Below are positions 24,641 to 36,117 of a DNA stretch of 64,000 bases, one piece after another. Position 1 is the stretch's first letter; each line of letters begins with the position of its first letter. This DNA is from Gnetum montanum. Its lineage: Eukaryota; Streptophyta; Gnetopsida; Gnetales; Gnetaceae. The stretch is taken from positions 740,203 to 804,202 of the forward strand of contig MNCI01022151.1 of NCBI GenBank assembly GCA_015680685.1. Reading direction: 5' to 3'. The notes under the pieces were generated by a model. That model had not been told where the DNA came from. It did no database searches and was given only the letters and a program-made list of their open reading frames with translations. The translations under genes and the position numbers were made by a program.

Positions 24641-25432
24641 AATTTGCTGCTACCGCTGGGGTGCAATTATGTGAAGAATCATTAATGAGCATGGGACAGG
24701 CAAGATATCATGAGTCGACGGTGACCAAGTTTTAGGAAAATGCGGAACTATGGCCGCTAGGAAATAGGATGGGGTAGGCTAATTTGCTATTGCAGATTGA
24801 AGGGGTACCCGACTTGGCAGATGTTCCTTTTTTGCTAATTGGGAGGGAGAGGTGACTACGTTTAGGGGAAGGAGGATTCTTCTGTTGGAGTTGGCGCTAG
24901 CGGTGGCACTAGGGGTGTCGACTATAGGGGAGATTATCCCTCCAGTGGTGCATAGTTATAGGCATGTCGAAGAGTTTTTCAAGGAGGGATCCCAAAGACA
25001 ACAAGTGGGCATGTGCCTAAGTCAGTGTGGTCGTTGGTTTGGTAGGCTGCAGTGTTGTTGATTGAAACGTTTGTGGTGTAGTTGGGCTACTTGGCAAAGC
25101 GGTTGGGTGTTCACTTTGCCTTTGAACAAAGCAGCAACCCAAGCGAGGGAGGAGGAGAAGGCTTGATGGGAGTGTAGATGGGCAGAACGAGAGGAAGCTT
25201 TCCAAAAATAGTTGGAGGAAACTAAGTGCCTTCATATGGAAGAGGCGAGGGAGGAGAGGTGGTGATCGGATTTGGGGTGGGGGTTATTTACGGATTTTTG
25301 CTTTGGGGGATTCACCCTGGTTTTACCTCTTGCATTCTGTTTTGGGTTGCTCCCTTGTTTTTGGGTGTGATGTATATACCGAATGTAATTTTTTGACTTT
25401 TAATACAATACCTAGACTTTCCTTAAAAAAAA

Positions 25433-26149
25433 TAATTATGGGTGTTTTCAGGTAAATCTAGGAACAACATCCATGTTAGTTAAGCTTGACAATGCAGAAG
25501 AATTGGTTCATAACATGTGATAGAAAAAAGATATTTTGGAGGGTCGTGGTTCTTAAGGAAAGGAAGAATCATTTATCCACCTTGTTCTACTCCTATGGCC
25601 TTCCAAAGCAGGCTTCAAAACCAGCTAGCAAGTGCAGCTTTCTTTTCAAATTTTTTTGATGTTCCATGCCACAAATCATTACTTGATTATTGGGTTGTGA
25701 TAATTTTGGCTAAATTTCCTTACTTGAGTGCTATGCCTATTGTTGTTGAATGATTCATCTTTCTACTCTTGTTTTATTCCTCTTTCTACTCATTTTTTCT
25801 CCCTCTTTCTCTGTTGTTCTTGGTCTTAATCCATTTTCTTGTTGGTGGAGAATTTCTTCTTTTTCCTTTTTGCTTTTCCTCTTTTTGCATTTCCTTTCTT
25901 TTTCATTTGTCCGGCTTTTTTCTCTGCAACTAACTCTTTCTTTGTAAAATGTTTTTTAGTTGGTAACTACTTTTTCTTATTTTTGATTTTTTTTTTTTTA
26001 AGTTTGGTTGTGGAAGTTAGATTGAATTCTTTGTGCTAGTTTTAGAAAGATTCAAACTTCAATTTACTATCAAGATCAATTTTGTTTACTTTTTGTCCAC
26101 CAGAAGTTGAATTCTAAAAGGTCTTGGTTTCAATTCCTTCTTTCCTTGT
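25433..26149. other. Intron sequence; pyrimidine-rich stretch
   Basis: A T/C-rich stretch on the plus strand (about 25740-26000) gives open but low-complexity ORFs. No gene recognised. Confidence 0.4.
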
Positions 26150-28520
26150 TTTTTTTTAAAGAAAAGGTTGGGAATCTATTAATAGAAGGAAAGAGGTACA
26201 AAAGCAAGTGTGAGTGTAGAGCTCACAACAACAACAAAAAGCAATGGGAGGTAAAAACCTACATCATCCTACAAATTCTAAACAAGAGAGAGTTACCAAT
26301 GAGGGTACAAAAACAACCCTATGTGTGTTGTGATTACTCAAAACAAAATTGTCTGAAGGGCCTTCAAAAGCCATGAAACATGAACACAATCCTTTTACAA
26401 ATCTACAAAATCTATATGGCATCATTAGCAAAAGGTAAGCCAATACAAAAATAATCATTCCTTATTTTAGTGTGAACCATGTCCATGATCCCCTGATTAG
26501 ATTTTGACTTGATGAAGGCATAGGCTTCATTAAGTTTCTATAGTTGGGCCTATTGCTCATTTCTTTCTTTCTAACAAAGGTGATGGCCTTTGTTATGGTG
26601 TAGTGAAGATGCCCTGCATTTGACAAAAGTCTTTATGTGCTGATTGTTAGACCTAATGTTAACACCTATCTCCCCATATGAACATTTGCCTTTTTCCAAC
26701 CAAAGATGAGTGTTCATTTTCAGGCCCTTCACATATCTATCTATAATGTTTCATTCCTACTCTTTGATCCTCCTATGTTTCTTCTACTTATGACTTTGAA
26801 GTGCTTGCTCTGATGTTAGTTGGGCCTCCTCTTGATTGTGATGTTGTCTCTCCACAATCTCTTACTAATGTGCATTCCTCTATTGTTGCTTTTGTTCCCT
26901 CTTATGGGCTTCCTCCTACATCTTTGTCCAGAGTTGACTCCTAATGATTTCCTTCTCAATCTCTCTTTTTTCTGAGCTTCATATTTGAGATAGCTCTCAA
27001 TGTCCTTGGTGCTTCTGGCAATCTCTGCCTTGGTTCTATTATTTGTTGCCCTCTTTGCCTCCTTAACGTTTTCATCCACCTTTGTCGTAGCTTGCTCCAC
27101 AATTGCTTGCTTTGCCTTCCTAATCTTTTCATTCACTATAGCTTGAAGTTCTTGTTTGATTTTGGCTTTAGCTTCCTTCAAGCAATTGCCAAGTTAGTTG
27201 TAGAGCTTCTCCCCAATTATGTATGAAGAAAGACTTTAATTTGCTATTGATAGAAAATGTCTTGCATCTCAAGGAGCAAGATAGGGTTCCCCAAGCAACT
27301 CAAATCATTTGGTGGTAATCTCTCCTCTTGTGATGGGCCTTGCTCATAAGAAGTAGAATGCCCTCCTCTAGCAACCCTTGATATTAGCAATTTTGAATTG
27401 GCCCTCGTGTGCTCAAGCTAGGCACTTGTCCCGTTTGGCATTCCTTGCTGCACATCTTCCTTTGACTTCATTGCCTAGAGAGCAAGAGTGAGGCCCACGG
27501 GCTTAGAAACATGCTTTTTCTGTACGTAGACAAAGAAATACTACGGATTGTTCTTTCGAAACCTTAGGAAGAGACAGTTCATGAAGGAAGAATTTATCCC
27601 ATGATGTTTGGAGGAATTGCCCAACTAAACAAAAACCACTTGACCATCTCCAAAACTTGTTGCCATGGTTGTAGGAGAGCCAATTTAAGGATTTGTGTAT
27701 TAGAAGAGGTGGGAACCCCATGGGGAAAAATTGATGGCATCCTGCAAATCCCTTGTATTGCACAAAATAATCTCTTGATGTAGGAACCCCAAATGCATCT
27801 ACAATTGCCTATTCCGAAATTGGCACATCGATTGCACATAACTTGGTGGAAGAGCCCTCCCACCTACTGAAGCAAAATGATGCATCAAGTGTGTTTCACC
27901 TTGCAATAGAGGCAAGAATGTGACTTGCAACATGACTATCAAAAATTCCCACAATTGTTGATTTTGTGTGTACAGAGTGATATATGACTTAAAAGTTAGA
28001 GTCACTTCCATTGTGTGTTGATCCCATCACAGCCTAGTGGCAAAATATACCAATGACCAAGGAGAAGGTAGTAGAACAAACTAGAACACTCCTTAGTTCC
28101 CAACTTTCCAGAAAGTACAGGCAACAACTTCTTGAAAGCTATCACTTATTATTTGATGTGGATTGGCAATGCTTGTCTACCCACACCAAGCGACTAAAAG
28201 TACATAAGTAATTAAGGTGTTCTATCATATTTATAACATTGTTTGGATAAATCTCATAGTTATCATTAAAGGAAAGGCTGGTGCAAGTTAAGACAAACTT
28301 AGTTGGAATGACATTTTCCCTAAGAAGGCATCCAAACATCTTTTCTAAGATAACGTTCACACCACATAACTTTCCAACCCAAGGCTTTGCCATACTTTGT
28401 AATGATAATCTCTTTTGTAATACACCATTGATCCAATTGAAGTTGTGTGATCATTCTCTAAGGCTTACAAACAACTTTTCAAAGCCATGAATTTGAAGGA
28501 CTAACCACCCAAGGGATGTA
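26150..28520 (-). mobile_element. Family X copy 3: longest copy of the unrecognised coiled-coil ORF
   Basis: The minus-strand 3' end has a T run at about 26149-26158 followed by an AAGAAAAGG-type context like LINE A's end. Reading upstream on the minus strand, the shared block LWLEKGKCSYGEIGVN lies at about 26646-26715. Before it comes a coiled-coil ORF of 121 codons (27181-26816, starting MKEAKAKIKQELQAIV). Further upstream, about 1.3 kb of broken frames includes VTFLPLLQGETHLMHHFAS near 27900. The copy suggests a protein of several hundred residues with an N-terminal region missing from copies 1 and 2. No family was recognised. Stops and frameshifts are frequent. The 5' limit is uncertain. 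Confidence 0.55.
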
Positions 28521-29261
28521 CTTAACATGATTTTAACCCATAGGACATCATCTTGTTCTTGTAGATGTTGGAAGATATAGAATTGCCCTGGTAGGGACAA
28601 AAATTCAAGGTCTCTACTAATTTTTCTTTGAAAGGTAAATTCTAGCCATACCCTTTAATGATATATTGTAAAGTTTAATCCTCCCTTTCTAATGCAATAT
28701 AACAACACTTTAGACTTTAAAGGTTTTTGAATTTAACAAGTTAATCAAATATAAATGGTGAAGGTTAATAGATGCTTGTATAGGAAATATAAGTGATGAA
28801 TACTAATATTAAGAGTTTTGATTGAATTATAAAATTATGATAAATTTGAAATTGGTGTAATTAGTTTTTAGTATTTCCACACATGATAGAATCATTCATT
28901 TTAAGAAAGAAAGCCTTATTCTGATAGCAACATGCATTTTTACCAACTTCCATATTAGTTAAGATGTGTAAAATGCCCATTTTATGCATCTCAAACAAAG
29001 CATGCCAAATATATCCAAAAAGGGAGTACAAATACAAACCCTTAAACATGCAAGGAAAATAGTATAAAATAATATGGAATAGCAGTAACATACCCAAAGA
29101 GCTATCATTACAAGTAACGATTGGTAGCAATGTGCTTTGTTATGTTATGAAGGTATAGAGATAGTTATGCAAAGCACACAAAATGCACTTGATGCTAGCT
29201 TTGAATAGAGGTAGCCATTAAAATAAATTAGAAAAATTGCAAAGGAATATAATGATGTCTT
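28521..29261. other. Intron sequence, nothing recognised
   Basis: AT-rich, short ORFs only. Confidence 0.4.
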
Positions 29262-29324
29262 AAAGTGTGACTCTAATAGACAATTGCTTGCATTATAAGA
29301 TAATGAGCTAACCACTTGAGCCAC
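29262..29324 (-). mobile_element. Possible tRNA-derived SINE head remnant
   Basis: On the minus strand GGTGGCTCAAGTGGTTAGC resembles a tRNA A box. About 45 bases on, TATTAGAGTCACACT could be a decayed B box. The arms do not pair as a tRNA, so it is more likely a SINE head or chance. Confidence 0.3.
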
Positions 29325-30412
29325 CTATCATTGGCATTATCTTCATGTCACCAAAGCTATATCCAATAAAATTTGCTACAAAATAGCAAACACATCAATG
29401 CAACCTATTGCATTGGTTTTTTCCTCAAATTTTATTAGCATAGACAACACAACTACCAACATAGTGGAATCCAATAGTGAAACATTGCTATTTTTGAAAA
29501 ATGTTCCCACATTGAGTTTGAGAGGAGGGGTTAAGCAATTAGATGTTGATAGACAATCTTAACATGTCACATTATTGGTTAAAAATGTATAACCATGAAA
29601 GGTATACATAATAACTAATGATGATGATTAACATTAACTAATTGATGTGATTTGTTATGAGCTATGATCTTTACTATGTCGGTATAAAGGTTCTTTTGGT
29701 AGCATAAGCATCTGTAAGTGTTCACTACAATGACAACAATAGTTTATGATGATTAACCATGGTATTCTATATATACGGTTCAATAGTTCTATATATTTAT
29801 AATTGTGTTCACTATGTTGTTTCACATATGTTAACAATCTCTTAATTGTGTGTGACTTTATTTACGCATTTTGACATTTATATGCTTAAATTGTAAACCT
29901 AAATATCTAAGATAGTTATCTTTCTTAATAATGTAATGTCATATTGAACTTACAAGTTGTTAATACCAAACTCCATTTACAAATTCTTGTTAACATTTAA
30001 TCCTTCACAAACAGAAACAACAATAGAAAGTGATTATGGAAGTTTCTTTTCTCATAGTTCTTATGGTTCTCCTCAAGATTTTGTTTTTTTGTTATCCTTA
30101 TTTCCATCTTTTGTTGACATACTTTTTTTAGTGCATGTAAGATGGCTACATTAAATACAATTTAATACAGAATTTTAGTGTTTGAAATTGCATTGTTTAC
30201 AAATGATTAATATAGTTTTTACCTAATTGAAGAAAATGCTTTTAACTTTTATCAATGTTATCATTTTACTTTCTTATACCAAGGTGTTTTGTTTAATTTT
30301 AATTAAGATGGACATGAAACTTACTATTAATTAATTTATTATTGTTGATTAGTTTTTCTCATTTTTCTACCATCTCTTAGATGCATTATGTTTAATTCTA
30401 TGTCCCTTGCAG
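29325..30412. other. End of intron 2, nothing recognised
   Basis: AT-rich sequence ending in a pyrimidine-containing acceptor tract (TATGTCCCTTGCAG) before exon c. Confidence 0.45.
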
Positions 30413-30485
30413 GTTAAGGGAAGAACGCAAGAAGCGAATAGGTCGATATAAGCAACGGTTGGCATTACTATTACCGCATAATTAA
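30413..30485 (+). CDS. Host gene of unknown function, last coding exon with stop (exon c)
   Basis: The exon starts after the acceptor CCCTTGCAG. Its first base completes an Arg codon begun in exon b, and the frame then reads LREERKKRIGRYKQRLALLL then PHN and a TAA stop at 30483-30485. Together exons b and c give a basic, helical C-terminus. The combined tail (RQIRA-R-LREERKKRIG) looks like a conserved, charged helix, but I cannot place it in a family. The exact phase match with exon b and the immediate stop support this as the true 3' end of the coding region. The 3' UTR is not delimited. Confidence 0.65.
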
Positions 30486-33374
30486 GTTTACATTTATTAA
30501 GGTTTGTAAAGGGGTAAAAAGTAATGGTGTTCCTTAAAGCTTTTCTTGAATTCAACTTTATCTTTAAAATGATTTAAAATCCATCTACTAAAATACCTTG
30601 TAAGTATTGCAAATAGTATTTAAAAAAAAAAGATTTTTGTTGATGTATATATATTTTATATCATCCATGTACATTTTAAGTTCCAAAGAATATTAGAAAT
30701 TATGTTTAAGGTAGTTAACAAGGATATTATTAAATTAAATTCTTGATCAATATTTTCTATCTTTCATCGGTTTCATTCTCTTAAACTTGTTAAATAGTTT
30801 TAATTACAAGTAGTTTTCACTCTTCCTTATGTTTGTGTGGTTTGGAATTTTTAGGTATTGAAAATATTATTAAAATAGAAAATTTGTTGCTTTGTTTTTT
30901 ATATTAGCGAGCTATGGTTTAGTTCCAAAGATTATTTTTTCAAGTTGGAATTTTATTCTTGTGAATTTTGTTACGAGGGTTATGGAGGATATTATTAACT
31001 TTTTAATCAAAATTCTCCATGCTTTATTACTTTAATTTTCTTAAATTTGTTAAGTGATTTTAGTATTAAATTTGTTAAGTGGTTTTGATTATTAATGTGA
31101 ATGTGTCAAGTTGTTTGCCATGGAATTTCCCTCTATGTTAGTCATGTTTCCTATGTTTATGTTTTAGTCTTTATGTTATGTTAGTTTCACATTTTAAAAA
31201 GGTTATGTTAGAGTTTATGTAATAGTTGGATGTTGTCTTATATGTTTATAGTCTCTAAATAATCTATATTGTGAGAATCTTACCTTTATTGGAAGGAGGG
31301 GCTCTAAAGGGTCCTTATCTTGAATGTATAGTAAAATCCTCAAGCCTTTCTCAATAATAACTAGGGGATCTTCCCTCTCATTAGAACACATGAAGCTCTC
31401 CCCTTTTTTCTTTTTTCTTATTTAAGATGAGGAAGTGTTCTTGTGTTGAGGTTCTTTAAAGCTTTCTACCCTTTTTCTTTGGTTTGTTCTTTCTTGCATT
31501 CGTGTAGCATGTTTTTAGAATGAATTGATCCTTTATTGGATTTCATTTCTCACACATTTTCACATACATATTTTTCAGTGTTCTCATTTATATTTTGTAA
31601 GCTTCTTGTATTTCTCCCAAGATTTTACATATATCTCATACATCTCTCAACTCACAAGTTATTTTTTTGATGTTTACAATAAACAAATCTCATATATAAC
31701 ATTGCATGTTACAATTTTTTTAAGGGTATTTTTTTTTTCAAACATTTGTTTAATATGAATGTATTCAAGAATAAAGGAGCAAGACCTTTTCCATCTATTT
31801 GAGATTGTATGCATGAATTTGCTTCAAATTTGAAGGATTTCGAAGCTCTTCATTTCGGGGTTTTCGTAATTTCCAATTATTCAATTTGTCTGTAATTGTT
31901 AAAAATTAAGCCATGGATACTTGAATTATGAAGTTTTTATGTGTCTTAACTAGTTTTGGCCCTTTCAAAGGTAGATCTAGTTCTCTTAGAGAATTTCTTA
32001 ATTTCCATATGTATATATGTTCAGAGTATTGATCCCTCTTCAATTGCTCATTCACTTTGATTTTCATTTTTGCTTATTTATAAAAATCATAAATTAAGAC
32101 ATTCAACTCATGATTGCACTTGTTCTAGCCTTCATTGGGCTTAAATCCTTTAAATTTTCTTGAAATTTTTATAATTTTTCTTGTTTTATAGGGTCTCACA
32201 ACTAGGCTACAATCCCATTATAATTGAGTTTCACTTATGTTAAGAAAAATCTTGTCATTCAAAATGTAGCACAATCCACAAAAACTTGATTTGCCTTTGC
32301 GCTTACTAATGTAACTCATGTCTAAGTTATGAGGCCTTTTCAAGCCCTTGCATTGGGTCATGCTTATTTCATGTCATAATTCTATTTCAGATTTCAAACT
32401 TTGAACACTTATTGTTCCTTGCATGTTTCTTATTGGTCACTTGTATCACCTCATTTTTTGCTTGTGTTGAAGTTGCAATTGCCCTTTATCATCACACTGA
32501 TTTTTATTTTCGTAGGTTTTATCAACTACAACTTGTAATCCAATTGTGACCAACTTGTGAGCTGTCATAACTTGGAGACCACAGCTTGTGGTTGCCTTCT
32601 AAGACTTGATTAGTATATAGACCATGACCTGTGTTCAAGTCAAGGCTTACTTGTGACCCTTTGTTTTTACTTGACTATGACTTGAGGTCTACTAGTAGCC
32701 TTTTCATAATCCTTGTTTTTAATAGATCATGACCTTCTACAATTAGTGGTGAATGTGTAATTAACTTCTATTGACATTTGTAACTATCACCAAAGATCAA
32801 GAGTTGTTTCATAAACATTGTGGGCTCTTAATGTCTTTGTCATAATCTAACACTTGTTTTGATTTTGTTTTTATCTTTAGTTATTGAAGTTTTGAATATT
32901 TATAAATGTGTATACATAGTAAGTATAAACTTTTGAAGAATGATTGAGGTGAGATACACAAGTAGTTGAAATGTACACATTATTGTTTTCATTACCACAA
33001 TTTGTATTATCATATTAGTAAATATTATATATCTTGGTAAATGGTTAAGTTTAATATGAATAGTTTATATAATTGATCATTTAAATCAAAATAAATTAAA
33101 TGTGTTGTTTAGGAAATTTAATTATTTTAAAATAAAAGATGAAAATTAAAAGAATTGTAAATTAAATGTTAAGATTTGATGAAGGAGAAGAATATACATT
33201 AAATGAATTTAAAAGGTGCTCTCAAAGTTGTGAAATTAGACTATGTATTAACAAATAAAAGATAAATTCATGGTGCCTACACACCTATGAAACAATGTAG
33301 CTAGAAGGACAAATAGAATCATAACAAAAATAAAACTGTGTATGATGCATGAAACACAAGTGTCAAAGTTTTTG
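30486..33374. other. Downstream of the host gene; nothing firmly recognised
   Basis: AT-rich. The first part may hold the 3' UTR. Around 32530-32740 short phrases like GACTTG and GACCTG recur, without a clear period. No coding region. Confidence 0.4.
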
Positions 33375-33440
33375 AGGCTAAAAGTGGCATACTATGTGAA
33401 CTTTCTAGTATGAGGTTGTGAGTTCAATCCTTAGTTGTGC
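33375..33440 (+). mobile_element. Probable tRNA-derived SINE remnant
   Basis: An A-box-like GGCTAAAAGTGG is followed about 40 bases later by a B-box-like GGTTGTGAGTTCAATCC, the usual polymerase III promoter spacing of plant SINEs. CpG-type decay would explain TTCAA for TTCGA. Confidence 0.45.
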
Positions 33441-34118
33441 ATACAACTTGCAATTCAACTAGTAAGCTCATTCAATGTTAGATAACATCTCTAACTGCTT
33501 AATAAGACATGTTATGTCCATATCCCTCAAGCACACTTTGGTGATTTGGACCTCAAAGCTATGGTGGGATTGCTACTTGGTTATTTAGTAAATCACAAGG
33601 TTTATCAAGTTTGGGGCATGAAGGACCATAAAGTTATTGAATCATGTGCTTATGTCTTTGATAGTATTTTTAAAAATAAACATCACATTCATGAGTCATG
33701 AATAGATGGAGAAGTCAATAATGAATTCTCCAAATGTTAAAAATGATTTTCGATTGTGTGTTGATTTTTAATAAATGGAAATGACAATGGAATTGGTATT
33801 GAATGTAGAGAAATCTTCTAATAATTCTTTCACTATGTATTGATAACTTTTATGATTTAAAAGATACATAAAAGATTTAAGACCATTAGAGCTAGAACAT
33901 TTTAATGAATTTTTATTGAAAAAGTTAAGAAGTAAAAAAAAAAAAAAAAAAGCTTGTTTTAATAGATTATTTTGATTTGATTGAGTTATATATGATTTTT
34001 ATTCAAGAAACCTTGTAAAATAATGATTGGAATGAAGCAATAAAAAGAAAATACAATATGTATATAAAAACTAGGATTTTGATGTGGTTAAACACACACT
34101 GTAGATGAAGATTTTAAT
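33441..34118. other. Nothing recognised
   Basis: AT-rich with an A run at about 33934-33951. Confidence 0.4.
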
Positions 34119-34172
34119 AAGTGGTATGGGTCTTGGTTAGGTAACCTGAGGTCATGGGTTCAATTCTACTAG
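34119..34172 (+). mobile_element. Probable tRNA-derived SINE remnant
   Basis: TCTTGGTTAGGTAACC is followed by GGTCATGGGTTCAATTC, a B-box-like motif similar to the one at 33412-33430. The two may be copies of one SINE family. Confidence 0.4.
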
Positions 34173-34264
34173 GTAACACTAAGTTATAAGCTTCTATAAA
34201 TCTTGGGGTGTACCTATGTTTTAATTATTTTGGGTTTCAGTATCCCCTAAAAGAACATCTAATA

Positions 34265-35171
34265 ATACAATGGATAAATACAATGTTTGTTTGGTAATTA
34301 GAGGTTTTGCACAAAGGTGAGACATTGATTGTAAAGAGGATTTTGTGCTCACTATGAAGTAAAGAATCATCTAATGTATTCTTTCACTTGTAATAATGAA
34401 ATGAAGCTTTATTACGTCTAAAGACTCGTAGAATCTATTAGAAAGATATTACATTTTGATGAAAAACAAAGGTAGGCTTTACAAATTGACCAAACACCAA
34501 TGGGGCATCAAAAATAAATCATAAAAGGTTTTTGCTATAGTGTTATAATGCTGTTTAAAATGGGTAGTCATAGCACAAGAATGAAACACATGTAACTCAT
34601 CTTCAATGACTCTTGGTTTGCCTAACCTACAAATGCACTCTTCTCACAGTAGTTGAATCCAGTATCCACTTTCAATTCTAAGATGATGAAAACATCATCT
34701 TGGTGTCTTTATCCCATCTCTGATAGGTTGACCATTAAGGTAGGTTGCAATAAAAAATTTTCATGTACTATATCGTAAAGGCTTTGTAAATGATAAATTT
34801 TTTTGTCTATAAATTGAAAAGATCATTGTTTGGGTTGAAGCTAGCTCCATATGAATGGTACATAAAATTTGATCAGTTTATGCAGTGATAGAGTTTAAAA
34901 ATTCAAGTGTAGATGCTAAATATTATGTTACAGAACCAAAGGGCTTACAAAGAATGGTGATTATGTTATTATATATTAATGATATAATTATTATAAGAAA
35001 GAGAGCTCAATTGATTGAAGAAATTAAAAATCACCTAAAAATCATATTTGAAATGTCAAACCTAGGCATGCTTAGTTATTTTCTTTGTTTTAAAATTAAT
35101 TGATTCTAAAACCATATATGTGTGATGCAAAAGAAGTATATTATTGATTTGCTACAAGAGCACCATATCAT
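34265..35171 (+). pseudogene. Ty1/copia reverse transcriptase remnant
   Basis: The entry block KYNVCLVIRGFAQR then DIDCKEDFVLT is followed by a foreign stretch (about 34400-34764). The frame then continues GFVNDKFF, KLKRSLFGLKLAPYEWYIK, and the open stretch 34885-35103 with MLLYINDIII and LKIIFEMSNLGMLSYFL. The catalytic YVDD is YIND (34972-34983), which removes one catalytic aspartate. The last residues before the LINE insertion read ...IDLLQEHH. Confidence 0.75.
34400..34764. other. Foreign stretch interrupting the copia RT
   Basis: About 360 bases that do not belong to copia RT. It includes the 50-base block shared with 541-591. The minus strand reads LELKVDTGFNYC and VIEDELHVFHSC, which faintly resembles the cysteine-rich end of a non-LTR element, but this is weak. 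Confidence 0.4.
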
Positions 35172-35539
35172 CATTATCATCTTAGTGTTGTCCCAATAAA
35201 ATGAGGTTGGCTACATAAGTTGTTTTTTGCTATGCGCCTTTATGAAGAGCTAGATCTATGTTTATTTGCAAGTTTTTCATATTATCTTCAGTCATTTTTT
35301 TAACATGTTATTTTTGTTTTTTTAGTGGCTATCCTGGAACAGTGATGAAGCAATCTTTTTTTAGACTCGTTATTTGATCTTCTTTGTACATGCCCGAATC
35401 ATCTAAGGCGTCATTCTTATAACTTATCTGAAATAGAAGTCATTCCAAGTCTTCCTCTAATTCATGTATCATGTTGTTTATCTCTTTCGATAATATTTAA
35501 CATCCAAGTATTCACTTTTTTTCCACATTAATTTGTTGT

Positions 35540-36066
35540 TCATGTCCTTTTTTTTACTACCCAACATTTAGCACCATATAACATAGCAAGCCTGATTTTC
35601 ATCTTGTAAAATTCTCTCTTTAGTTTTATTGATATTCTTTTATCACATAGAAAAACACTATCTTGTCTCAATTTTGACCATTGGGACTCAATCATATTTC
35701 TTATATCTTTATCAATTTCACCATCTGATTGGAGCATTGATACTAGGTAGCAAAACTGTTTGTAGTGAAGCATGTTTTGGCTTTAGATTCTGGCTTCCAT
35801 TTCACCACTATTTATGTTGTTATTGAAATTACATTCCATATATTTTGACTTTTGCTAATTTTTAAGCTTTTTGATTCTATAGCATGTCTCCACTTTTCCA
35901 TTTTAGAAGCAATATTTTTTGAACTTGTATTGACCAACATAATATTATATACAAATAGCATACACCAAATGATTTCATCTTGTATTTCCTTTGTTAATTC
36001 ATCCATAATAATGACAAATAAGTACATGCTAAGTGCAGACCCATGATGTATACCTACTAAAATCAA
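35540..36066 (-). pseudogene. RTE-like LINE reverse transcriptase C-terminal part
   Basis: Two minus-strand open stretches. The first (36066-35812) reads HHGSALSMYLFVIIMDELT, IQDEIIWCMLFVYN and a KMEKWRHAIESKSLKIS block. The second (35773-35540) reads HYKQFCYLVSMLQSDGEID and RISIKLKREFYKMKI, typical of the region after the RT core. The catalytic FADD has become FVYN, so the copy is inactive. It is the same family as the copy at 1-540. Confidence 0.75.
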
Positions 36067-36117
36067 ATGTGGTTTTATAAGCTATTCTAAGTTTAGCAGT
36101 AGCTCTTCATACATGTT

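Larger units (their letters stand above)
21540..25432 (+). mobile_element. LINE C: near full-length L1-like retrotransposon
   Basis: Plus-strand element with endonuclease from about 21563, reverse transcriptase about 22840-23800, zf-RVT region about 24440-24530, a C-terminal region matching LINE A (24852-25061), and a short poly(A) at about 25423-25431. It is the only LINE in the inferred host introns in sense orientation. It carries many stops at Trp and Gln codons and several frameshifts. No clear target duplication was found; the 5' end is set by the first endonuclease block. Confidence 0.8.

Noticed and set aside
29262-29324. tRNA gene
   Set aside because: A-box-like sequence only; arms do not pair into a cloverleaf and the B box is poor. 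Listed as a possible SINE remnant instead.
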